A stretch of 5,701 nucleotides of DNA from Cyanobacteriota bacterium (GCA_027482985.1 JAIXVO010000507.1:1-5701); one strand, 5' to 3'; shown: positions 1 to 5,257, numbered from the stretch's first letter. Notes: a model not told the origin generated them from the letters alone. Numbers and translations: made by a program.

Positions 1-2
1 AA

Positions 3-167
3 CAGGATGTTCTCCTGCAACAACTCACAACTCAATGGGGGGCGATTAAACCGACCCCCACTGCGATCGCCCCCAAACTCCCCATCCCCACCGCTACCCT
101 CATGGGTTCACCCGATCGGAATTTGGTGGTGTATAAAGCGGCGACGGAAGTGCAAACAACCCAGTAA
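3..167 (+). CDS. C-terminal fragment of an unidentified protein (5' end outside window)
   Basis: An open frame runs in from the left edge and ends at a TAA at 165-167, giving about 54 residues. The visible tail starts QDVLLQQLTTQWGAIKP, passes through a Pro/Thr-rich stretch and ends NLVVYKAATEVQTTQ. I do not recognise the family from this fragment. It is preferred over the overlapping frame that starts at 7 because it gives balanced protein-like sequence and ends where a new gene with its own ribosome binding site follows 82 nt later. The spacing and common strand allow co-transcription with the next gene. A HIP1 site at 63-70 lies inside it. The call rests on reading-frame appearance only. 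Confidence 0.55.
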   Translation, partial: QDVLLQQLTTQWGAIKPTPTAIAPKLPIPTATLMGSPDRNLVVYKAATEVQTTQ

Positions 168-249
168 GGCGGAGCGGCAGAATGTTGCTCGTGGTGCTAA
201 TACACCTGTTCACTGGAACCCCTTCCCGCGTATCCTGAAGGCACCCATC

Positions 250-870
250 ATGAGTCAAAATCTTGCTATGCGTCTGGGTAAAGTTGTGAAATCCAATTCC
301 CACTGTGATTATGTGGTGCAACTAGATGATGCGATCGATTATGCCTGCCCCCCGCAACCGGATGATTACGGGTTTGGCTCTTTCGTCAAATTGGAAAGTC
401 CAGAGCGGCATTGGGCGATCGGGTTGGTGTATAACTCCCAACTATTTAACCCAATGTTTCTCAATACAGGCCCCCGGCTGACCAGCGAACCTGATCCCGT
501 TTTCACCCCGGATCAAATTAACGAAACTCGCACCCTGCTATGGACGATGTTAATCGGCACCCTGGAACTGGATCAGGGGAAACAATATGGCGTTCATGGT
601 ATTCCCAAAGTCGTGGTGCCCGTCAATACCCCGGTTTACACCATGACGGAAGCCGAAGTTCACCAGTTTCATCGGAATGCCAGCGATCGCCCCCAATTTT
701 GCTACTACAGTCTGCTTCTCCGCTGTGGCGGCACTTTTGCGGCCCAACTCACTGAGCAAGTATTGCAAGAACTGATTCAAAGCAACCTCTTTGTCGGTGC
801 CGATCAAAAGGCCCTGATGGTGTTGTGCAAAGAGTTGTCGTGGAAAAACACGATGGGGGCAATGCGATAG
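250..870 (+). CDS. Conserved cyanobacterial protein of unknown function, possible N-terminal small beta-barrel
   Basis: A 206-residue soluble protein with no signal peptide or membrane segment. The open frame extends back to position 7, but ATG 250 is chosen because GAAGG at 237-241 lies 8 nt upstream and the preceding DNA encodes the tail of another gene in a different frame. ATG 268 (MRLGKVVKS) is a possible alternative. Residues 7-60 (MRLGKVVKSNSHCDYVVQLD, then GFGSFVKLES and HWAIGLVYNSQ) alternate beta-type strands with turns. They recall the small HAS-barrel domains found at the front of HerA-like and related proteins, but this is only a tentative resemblance. A second conserved-looking block is LFNPMFLNTGPRL at 65-77. 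The C-terminal third (165-198) looks helical. There is no nuclease, ATPase or other catalytic motif. It reads as a typical conserved cyanobacterial protein; the function is unknown. Confidence 0.85.
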   Translation: MSQNLAMRLGKVVKSNSHCDYVVQLDDAIDYACPPQPDDYGFGSFVKLESPERHWAIGLVYNSQLFNPMFLNTGPRLTSEPDPVFTPDQINETRTLLWTMLIGTLELDQGKQYGVHGIPKVVVPVNTPVYTMTEAEVHQFHRNASDRPQFCYYSLLLRCGGTFAAQLTEQVLQELIQSNLFVGADQKALMVLCKELSWKNTMGAMR

Positions 871-914
871 GGGGCGGAAGAGAAAGGGTGGGAAAGGGCA
901 GGCGACCATTGTAG

Positions 915-935
915 AGACGCGCCGTTAGCACGTCT
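915..935. repeat. Degenerate palindromic repeat of the GTAGAGACG type
   Basis: Arms AGACGCGC (915-922) and GCACGTCT (928-935) flank the loop CGTTA. Seven of eight pairs match. The C-A mismatch at 920/930 becomes a G-U wobble in RNA from the minus strand. The lead-in GTAGAGACGCGCC resembles the short interspersed palindromes that are common between genes in cyanobacteria. It sits between two convergent genes. No T-tract follows on either strand, so a terminator role is weak. Confidence 0.5.
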
Positions 936-974
936 GGCTAAGGAATATTTACACGTCTGGCTGAGGAATATTTA
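929..974. repeat. Two-copy 23-bp tandem repeat
   Basis: Two adjacent copies occupy 929-951 and 952-974. Each reads CACGTCTGGCT, then A or G, then AGGAATATTTA, so they differ at a single position. The second copy ends exactly on the stop codon (TTA on plus, TAA on minus) of the minus-strand gene at 972-1187. The first copy overlaps the right arm of the palindrome at 915-935. Confidence 0.85.
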
Positions 975-1187
975 ATCGACCACTCGCACCAAGCCTAGAC
1001 GCAAGCGATCGAACAGTCGATTGACCAAAGTTTGTTCCTGACTAGTGAGGCTTTGGAGGGAGAGTAATTGGCGTTGATCCTGCCGAGTTAATTGGCGGGA
1101 ATCCAGGATGTGGTTGATCAGTTGTTCTAAGGAATGGGGGGAGGAGAGGGCGGAAATCATGGGTGGTAGGGGCAACTCGACAAGCAT
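972..1187 (-). CDS. Small conserved cyanobacterial helical protein
   Basis: A 71-residue protein starting at ATG 1187. Its core, roughly residues 18-71, is almost entirely helical: SLEQLINHILDSRQLTRQDQ, then QLLSLQSLTSQEQTLVNRLF, then DRLRLGLVRVVD. A helix, a TRQDQ turn, a second helix and a last amphipathic helix ending in VVD match my recollection of a widespread short cyanobacterial protein of unknown function. No enzyme motif, signal peptide or metal site is visible. The ribosome binding site is weak (GGGA about 8 nt upstream on the minus strand). An internal ATG at residue 10 is a possible alternative start that would remove the Pro-rich leader. The gene converges on the 206-residue gene, and its stop codon is supplied by the 23-bp repeat. 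Confidence 0.72.
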   Translation of the reverse strand: MLVELPLPPMISALSSPHSLEQLINHILDSRQLTRQDQRQLLSLQSLTSQEQTLVNRLFDRLRLGLVRVVD

Positions 1188-1446
1188 TAGTATCCCGCGA
1201 TCGCCCCGCCGGCTCGGTGATGCCGGAATCGCCTTGACCGTGATCTGACTGAGGATGCGGTGTGACCTGGATCAGTCGGTTGCGGCATGACCTGCTGAAC
1301 TCCAGACAGAGACGGCAAATCTGCCAATTGATAGAGAAGGAAAGAATGCCCTGCGGCTACCGTTAGACAAGTGAATTAGGCACTTCTGGACACCAAATCT
1401 GCACCATCCTATCTGAGTGCAGTTCGTCATCACGCAGGGTTTCATT
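1188..1446. other. Intergenic region between divergent genes, no supported gene
   Basis: This 259-bp gap separates the minus-strand small protein from the plus-strand operon, so it should hold promoters for both. No convincing -35/-10 pair was found. The only open frames are short or composed of unlikely protein sequence. A HIP1 site lies at 1197-1204. The 11-mer TTGCGGCATGA at 1280-1290 recurs exactly at 4420-4430, probably by chance. Confidence 0.5.
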
Positions 1447-2100
1447 ATGAATTTCCAACCGCATCGCAAACGAACTCAAAATTCCTCGCCCTCTAGTTGG
1501 CGACATCCCCTCACTACGCTGGGCATCACAGCCTTACTGAGCGTACCGGGGTTGGTGTTCTTGTTGAGTGAAAATTCTGCATTAGAATTACGTGTTTCGG
1601 CTCAAACGCCCATCCCAGGTACCATCACCACACCTGGTAGCACACCCAGCATTCCAGGCACCACGCCCGGCACCACCATCCCCAACAACACCACTGTTAC
1701 GCCTAGCACCAGTACTGCGCCCAACACAACGACGGCTCCTGGCACCACCACGCCTCCTGCCACTACAACCACGGGGACTGGTGGTATCACTTCACCCAAT
1801 AATCCCAGAACTCCCAGTGTCGTTGAGGGCAGTGGAACTGTGACCACACCTAATAATACGGGTACGGGAACTGTGGCTGCACCTGGAGGTACGGTCATCA
1901 CACCTGGTACCACCAGCCCAGGCACAATCAACGGTGGGAAGGGCGGCACCGTGATCCCCAGTAACACAACCGGGACGGGGACTGGCAATCTGACCTCGCC
2001 CGCTGACACTGGGACAGGAGGTGGTGCAGGCGGTACGGAGACCACAGACAGTCCCGGTGGAACTGGCAGCGGTACGGGTGGTGTGCGGGCACTCTGGTAA
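1447..2100 (+). CDS. Exported low-complexity Thr/Pro/Gly-rich protein
   Basis: A 217-residue protein. ATG 1447 is preferred over the upstream GTG at 1417 because AGGG at 1436-1439 sits 7 nt before it. The N-terminus has a basic region (HRKR, residues 6-9) and a hydrophobic stretch at 22-40 (LTTLGITALLSVPGLVFLL). A possible signal peptidase site is VSA|Q at 50-53; otherwise the segment is an anchor. From residue 53 to the end the chain is disordered Thr, Pro, Gly, Asn and Ser, first rich in PGTT-type units, then in GTGTG and GGTGSGTGG. No Cys or catalytic motif was seen. Such sequence is typical of envelope linkers or O-glycosylated surface proteins, but no family is recognised. The L,D-transpeptidase gene starts 21 nt downstream on the same strand, so the two are likely one operon and this protein may be attached to or span the cell wall (inference). 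Confidence 0.75.
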   Translation: MNFQPHRKRTQNSSPSSWRHPLTTLGITALLSVPGLVFLLSENSALELRVSAQTPIPGTITTPGSTPSIPGTTPGTTIPNNTTVTPSTSTAPNTTTAPGTTTPPATTTTGTGGITSPNNPRTPSVVEGSGTVTTPNNTGTGTVAAPGGTVITPGTTSPGTINGGKGGTVIPSNTTGTGTGNLTSPADTGTGGGAGGTETTDSPGGTGSGTGGVRALW

Positions 2101-2121
2101 GGCAGGGCAGGGTAAAGAGTC

Positions 2122-2724
2122 ATGCGATCGCTAATCGTCCCGATTTTGAGCGGCACCTGGTTGTTTTGGTTATATGCCAACACACCGTTAGCTTCAATCG
2201 CCCAATTTGCGACACCTGAGCGATCGCCCATCCAACCCACCTGGCAACCCTTGCAAGCCACCTTACCGACGCTGCAAACCACCCAACGACGGTTGCTTCC
2301 CTTGCTGATGCCAGCTGTTGCCCTGGAACCAGCTCAACCTCGTCTGGAAGTGCAGCTGCGGCAGCGGCGAGTGATTTTGTATGTCGGCAATACGGCGATG
2401 CGTAGTTACCCGATCGCGATCGGGCAAGCGGGCTGGGAAACGCCCACGGGCAATTTTCAGGTTTTGCAAATGCGGGAACGACCGGATTGGATTCATCCCC
2501 TCACAAACCAATTGGTGCCCAACGAAGATGTGAAAAATCCTTTAGGGCGGTTTTGGATTGGGTTTTGGACGGACGGCACCAATTGGGTGGGATTTCATGG
2601 CACGCCGAAACCGAGTAGTGTAGGGCAGGCTTTATCCCACGGTTGTTTGCGGATGCACGATAGCGATATTGACGAGGTGTATTATCAAATCAGCACAGGC
2701 ACTCCCGTCACCGTGAAACCGTAG
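2122..2724 (+). CDS. Exported L,D-transpeptidase (YkuD domain)
   Basis: A 200-residue enzyme expected to act outside the plasma membrane, forming L,D crosslinks in peptidoglycan or attaching proteins to it. Residues 1-27 form a signal peptide (hydrophobic 3-18, possible cleavage SIA|Q at 25-28), followed by a Pro/Gln/Leu-rich linker to about 73. The YkuD domain covers about 74-199: LEVQLRQRRVILYVGN, then the conserved PIAIGQAGWETPTGNF at 97-112 and the catalytic signature HGT(159-161)...SHGCLRM(172-178). C175 is the expected nucleophile and H159 and H173 the partner histidines. All key residues are present. There is no LysM or other wall-binding domain, so targeting must come from the linker or a partner. 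It is probably translated from an mRNA shared with the upstream Thr/Pro/Gly-rich protein (21-nt gap). Its last 17 bp overlap the convergent DUF922 gene. Confidence 0.95.
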   Translation: MRSLIVPILSGTWLFWLYANTPLASIAQFATPERSPIQPTWQPLQATLPTLQTTQRRLLPLLMPAVALEPAQPRLEVQLRQRRVILYVGNTAMRSYPIAIGQAGWETPTGNFQVLQMRERPDWIHPLTNQLVPNEDVKNPLGRFWIGFWTDGTNWVGFHGTPKPSSVGQALSHGCLRMHDSDIDEVYYQISTGTPVTVKP

Positions 2725-3400
2725 TGGTAGTTGGGAAAATCGCGCCTTGAGTGGAGCCATGGCGGGTGACGCGATCGTACTCCAAATCTTTCTGGTTATA
2801 GGTGCGAATGATGGCGCGAGCGGCCGTTTGAATCTGGGTTTCTAAGGCAGCACAGGCGGCAGCAGGCGGCAGACGGCGGAGCGCTTGCTGAATGTCCTGA
2901 GCTGCACCAACGCCATGATCCTTGTGGCCATCTTCATGCAGTTGAAGGGAGGCTTGATAGCGCCGCCAATCTTGCACCAGCGATCGCGCGGCGCGGGGTG
3001 TGGGTTGCCATTGGGGCAGCGTGAAGGTCACAGCTACTTGGGTCTGCGCTTGTTGCAAGATGCAGGCGTGGGATTGCTGGCGATACCGATAGGTCCACTT
3101 CACCACCCAATCGGTTCTAGCATCATACCGCCGCCCTTCCGTTTCATCGCTCGGCCCCAGTTGGTTCAGTTGCGATCGCAACTCAGTCGCCGTTGTGCCT
3201 GCGATCGGGTAGTAACGGTAAGCAATTTTGATGAGGGGGGCAACAGTGGGATGTGCTCGAGCTGCTGCCGACTCAGCGAAGCGCCAGGGGGAACTCCAAA
3301 TGACGGCCAGCGTCAGGGCAAACAGGATAATCCAGCGAAGACGGATCACGAGACAAGTCCTATTAAAGATGAACTCTTTGAGCTTGCCCACTTTACTCAA
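2708..3400 (-). CDS. Secreted DUF922-family putative zinc-dependent protease
   Basis: A 230-residue protein starting at TTG 3400, chosen because AAAGGTGGA at 3415-3407 lies directly upstream with 7-nt spacing. The next in-frame candidate, GTG at 3391, is badly spaced. Residues 22-47 are a hydrophobic signal or anchor (WIILFALTLAVIW) followed by an Ala-rich cleavage-like region (ESAAARA). The mature part carries a beta-rich section (YRYYPIAGTTATELRSQLNQ, then DWVVKWTYRYR), the zinc-type HExxH motif as LHEDGHKDHG (H155, E156, H159), and the C-terminal YDRVTRHGSTQGAIFP block at 208-223, which matches the YDxxTxHG signature I associate with DUF922. That family (COG5661) is annotated as predicted secreted Zn-dependent protease, and no substrate is known to me. 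D209 or H214 could supply a further metal ligand (inference). Two cysteines (113, 183) may pair after export. The gene ends tail to tail with the L,D-transpeptidase gene. Confidence 0.88.
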   Translation of the reverse strand: MSKVGKLKEFIFNRTCLVIRLRWIILFALTLAVIWSSPWRFAESAAARAHPTVAPLIKIAYRYYPIAGTTATELRSQLNQLGPSDETEGRRYDARTDWVVKWTYRYRQQSHACILQQAQTQVAVTFTLPQWQPTPRAARSLVQDWRRYQASLQLHEDGHKDHGVGAAQDIQQALRRLPPAAACAALETQIQTAARAIIRTYNQKDLEYDRVTRHGSTQGAIFPTTTTVSR

Positions 3401-3406
3401 ATAATA

Positions 3407-3415
3407 TCCACCTTT
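3407..3415 (-). promoter_or_regulatory. Strong Shine-Dalgarno that fixes a TTG start
   Basis: The minus strand reads AAAGGTGGA, then ATATTAT-like spacing of 7 nt from GGTGG to the TTG at 3400-3398. It is the strongest ribosome binding site in the window together with that at 5439-5443, and it decides the unusual start codon of the DUF922 gene. Confidence 0.75.
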
Positions 3416-3475
3416 AGATAGATGAGTTTCGTCTAAAAACTAACTAACCAACATTGCTTAATCAAATTGCTGGAG

Positions 3476-3495
3476 AGTGACAACTTGCTGTCACT
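3476..3495. promoter_or_regulatory. Perfect 7-bp inverted repeat upstream of the DUF922 gene
   Basis: AGTGACA (3476-3482) and TGTCACT (3489-3495) flank the 6-nt spacer ACTTGC. It lies about 75-95 bp upstream of the DUF922 start and on the flank of the DnaA-box region. It could be a repressor or activator operator or a small hairpin. No run of T follows, so it is not a good terminator. Confidence 0.35.
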
Positions 3496-3535
3496 TTGTA
3501 ACCCTTTGAGGGATGGGCTTCTTACAACTATTAAG

Positions 3536-3569
3536 AAATATTTAGAAATGAGAAGGTTTCTAAATATTT
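3536..3569. repeat. AT-rich perfect 13-bp inverted repeat, candidate DNA-unwinding element
   Basis: AAATATTTAGAAA (3536-3548) and TTTCTAAATATTT (3557-3569) are exact reverse complements separated by the 8-nt TGAGAAGG. The surrounding 60 bp (3521-3580) contain 13 G or C, i.e. 78% A+T. The repeat ends 24 bp before the first DnaA box. An easily melted AT-rich element beside DnaA boxes is the usual arrangement of a bacterial origin. The perfect symmetry could instead mean a protein-binding palindrome or a hairpin terminator, although no gene ends just upstream on either strand. Confidence 0.7.
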
Positions 3570-3592
3570 ACAATTCTTAGCTTCTTCTCGAC

Positions 3593-3677
3593 TTTTCCCC
3601 AAGCCCTCCACAAGCTTTCCACAAATTTTCCACAGGTTTAGACTCAGTTTTCCACAGGCTGCAAAAAGTTTTCCACA
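3593..3677 (+). other. Cluster of DnaA boxes, candidate chromosomal replication origin (oriC)
   Basis: Three exact TTTTCCACA boxes start at 3626, 3648 and 3669. Single-mismatch boxes are CTTTCCACA at 3615 and TTTTCCCCA at 3593, with a weaker CCCTCCACA at 3604. All point the same way. TTTTCCACA is the DnaA-box form reported for cyanobacteria. The run follows an AT-rich inverted repeat and lies in the longest gene-free stretch of the window. No reverse-orientation copy (TGTGGAAAA) was noticed anywhere else in the window. Cyanobacterial origins are often beside dnaN, but no dnaN or dnaA is visible within the window. Other explanations are a DnaA-titration or DnaA-regulated site. The box cluster itself is certain; origin function is inferred. 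Confidence 0.72.
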
Positions 3678-4179
3678 GGGTTCTACGCAAAATGGGGATT
3701 TGGTGGATTTTGGGGATTGAGGGCAGAGGTACTGGTGGTTGCCGCCTCAACTGATAGAAATATTGAGTTATGTTACGGAGATCGCATTCAAATGCCCATT
3801 CTTCGTTGGCGGGATGCTGTAAACCTTTGATCTCAGAGGTTTCCCTGGCATTGACAAGTTTGGGCAGATCTACACAAAATGAGTCGAATTCTCTCCATAC
3901 GACCTTACTGGGTGCCGCGACAGGGAAGGATTACCGGAGATTCCGCCCCAGCGGTCGGGTTCATCGTCGCTGTCGTGGCTCAACCTCCTGCTAGTCCCAT
4001 CACTAAGTGCACTACCTTGATTGCGGCTGCTCCCTGGGTGGGGTGAGAGCATCCCCAATGCTACTCGATGCCTCATTCACTCAAATCCTGATTTTCGAAC
4101 TTTAAGACGAGTTCGGCGCTGGTTCACCATCGCTCGATTCCATCTATTCAAACTGGCTTAATTCTGCACTGAGGTTTGT
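3678..4179. other. Long intergenic region downstream of the DnaA boxes, no supported gene
   Basis: About 500 bp separate the box cluster from DUF2811. It opens with a G-rich tract (3694-3723). The open frames at 3770-3994 (plus) and 3870-4076 (minus) have irregular composition and no good ribosome binding site. A 55-codon frame from ATG 3879 to TGA 4046 encodes a hydrophobic run (APAVGFIVAVVA) but also lacks a Shine-Dalgarno. A small hairpin AGCAT-CCCCA-ATGCT occupies 4048-4062. There is no HIP1 site. I recognise no known structured RNA here, though an unannotated small RNA or the promoter for DUF2811 would fit. Confidence 0.5.
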
Positions 4180-4380
4180 ATGAATATTACCGTTAGCATC
4201 CTGACTGAAATTCCCGAAGACCTGTACGATGCTGTGGCTCATTATCTGGATGCGCATACTGATTGGGATCAGGATCAAGTCTTTGCGGCAGCGGTCTCTT
4301 TATTTTTGACCCAGAATGGTGAGGGCGATCGCGCCGCTAGCTCTCGCTATCTAGAGCGCTCTTCTCAACAACCTGCTTAA
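4180..4380 (+). CDS. DUF2811 domain-containing small protein
   Basis: A 66-residue protein starting at ATG 4180 with GAGG at 4171-4174, spacing 5 nt. Residues 3-46 match the cyanobacterial DUF2811 pattern as I know it: ITVSILTEIPEDLYDAVAHY, then LDAHTDWDQDQVFAAAVSLF and LTQNG. The domain consists of a short strand, a helix carrying the L-x2-V-x3-L face, the acidic HTDWDQDQ turn and a second helix. The size equals that usual for the family. The tail from about residue 49 is Ser/Arg/Gln-rich and probably disordered. No function is established to my knowledge, and nothing in the sequence suggests an enzyme. The strand-helix-helix order loosely recalls ribbon-helix-helix DNA-binding proteins, which is only speculation. 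It lies between the candidate origin and hemJ and is probably transcribed on its own or with hemJ (171-nt gap). Confidence 0.9.
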   Translation: MNITVSILTEIPEDLYDAVAHYLDAHTDWDQDQVFAAAVSLFLTQNGEGDRAASSRYLERSSQQPA

Positions 4381-4551
4381 AATTTGAGATTTAGTTACAT
4401 TTGGCTAATCGCAGACAAATTGCGGCATGATCGGGGTTGCTGTGATCGATGTGGGGCTGCTGCGGTCGAGTTCAGTCAGAACCTAGCTGCCTACGGCCTG
4501 CTGCGATCGCGCCCCATAGCAAACTCGATGGTCGATTGAAGGACTTTTAAA

Positions 4552-5163
4552 ATGGCCTATTACTGGTTCAAAGCATTTCACATTGTGGGTATTGTGTGCT
4601 GGTTTGCGGGGATGTTTTACCTGCCCCGCCTGTTTGTGTACCATGCGGAAGCTTACGAACAACCAGAACCCGCGCGGACAATCCTAACCCAGCAATATCA
4701 GGTGATGGAAAAGCGGTTGTATAGCATCATCATGACACCCGCGATGTTGCTGACGATCACGATGGCGATCGGGTTGGTGACGACTGAACCTGACATTCTG
4801 AAACAACCCTGGATGCACATTAAATTGGCATGTGTGTTGTTGCTGGTGGGGTATCACCATGTCTGTAAACGGATCATGAAAAAGTTGGCGGCGAACGAAT
4901 GCCAGATGACTGGGCAACAGTTCCGCTGGTTTAACGAATTTCCGACGGTATTCTTTGTGATTGTCGTGATGTTGGCGGTCTTCAAAACTAACTTCCCGAC
5001 CGATGGTGCCACCTGGCTGATTACCGCAATGGTGGTGGGGATGGCCGCAGCGATTCAACTCTATGCCCGTAAACGGCGGTTGGACAAAGAACGGTTGTCT
5101 GCAACTGGCGCAGCGGCTAGTTCAACCCTTGCGGCTGAGGGCACGCCCGAACTGCAAGCCTAA
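4552..5163 (+). CDS. hemJ: Protoporphyrinogen IX oxidase HemJ
   Basis: A 203-residue membrane enzyme that oxidises protoporphyrinogen IX to protoporphyrin IX, the step before heme and chlorophyll synthesis diverge; HemJ is the usual form in cyanobacteria. ATG 4552 is preceded by AAGGA at 4539-4543, 8 nt away. The N-terminal signature FKAFHIVGIVCWFAGMFYLP (6-25) holds the conserved H10. The third membrane segment has W87, H89 and K91 (PWMHIKLACVLLLVGYHH), where the essential lysine of the family lies. A conserved Arg-Phe-Asn-Glu-type block (FRWFNEFP, 124-131) precedes segment four. Membrane segments are near 8-24, 58-77, 88-104, 132-146 and 153-172. The core ends around 148; the remaining residues add a fifth segment, a basic RKRR patch (173-176) and an Ala/Ser-rich tail, and some of this extension may be normal for cyanobacterial HemJ. 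A strong hairpin follows the stop. Confidence 0.95.
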   Translation: MAYYWFKAFHIVGIVCWFAGMFYLPRLFVYHAEAYEQPEPARTILTQQYQVMEKRLYSIIMTPAMLLTITMAIGLVTTEPDILKQPWMHIKLACVLLLVGYHHVCKRIMKKLAANECQMTGQQFRWFNEFPTVFFVIVVMLAVFKTNFPTDGATWLITAMVVGMAAAIQLYARKRRLDKERLSATGAAASSTLAAEGTPELQA

Positions 5164-5191
5164 CGAGTGGAAGCCAAAATTAAGTGCAAGC

Positions 5192-5241
5192 CAAAGCCCC
5201 CGGAACCAGATGGTGTAAATCATCGAGTTCCGGGGGCTTTG
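5192..5241. terminator. Strong 15-bp hairpin after hemJ, probable transcription terminator
   Basis: CAAAGCCCCCGGAAC (5192-5206) and GTTCCGGGGGCTTTG (5227-5241) pair perfectly around a 20-nt loop, in which GATG (5209-5212) and CATC (5221-5224) can extend the stem. It begins 28 nt after the hemJ stop. There is only a short T run (CTTTG), so it is not a textbook intrinsic terminator. It lies 16 bp beyond the end of the minus-strand small gene and could stop transcription from both sides. Confidence 0.72.
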
Positions 5242-5257
5242 TGAGTTGGCCTACTGG

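Noticed and set aside
7..249. N-terminal extension of the 206-residue protein back to position 7
   Set aside because: The added residues are Pro/Asn/Arg-rich with no domain character, most of the stretch to 167 encodes the previous gene in another frame, and a proper ribosome site precedes ATG 250.
1262..1370. Short basic frame beginning VTWISRLRHDLLNSRQ in the 1188-1446 gap
   Set aside because: Only about 35 codons from a GTG, with no ribosome site and no family; treated as chance.
1592..1843. 83-codon plus-strand frame inside the Thr/Pro/Gly-rich gene
   Set aside because: It is a Pro/Arg/Leu-rich shadow of the repetitive coding sequence in another frame.
1602..2282. 226-codon minus-strand frame opposite the Thr/Pro/Gly-rich gene
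   Set aside because: It is a Val/Pro/Gly low-complexity translation produced by the complement of ACC/GGT/CCT codons; it has no family resemblance, and the plus-strand frame has a signal sequence and ribosome site.
2885..3421. 178-codon plus-strand frame opposite the DUF922 gene
   Set aside because: The minus-strand frame contains HExxH and the YDxxTxHG block, whereas this translation has no recognisable domain.
3593..3677. CRISPR array interpretation of the repeated TTTCCACA units
   Set aside because: The repeats are 9 bp with 2-13 bp between them, far too short for CRISPR repeats and spacers, and no cas gene is present.
3770..3994. 74-codon plus-strand frame downstream of the DnaA boxes
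   Set aside because: Ser/Arg/Cys-rich irregular composition, a TTG-type start without a ribosome site, and no resemblance to any family.
4684..5058. 124-codon minus-strand frame opposite hemJ
   Set aside because: His/Arg-rich antisense shadow of a clearly identified membrane protein.
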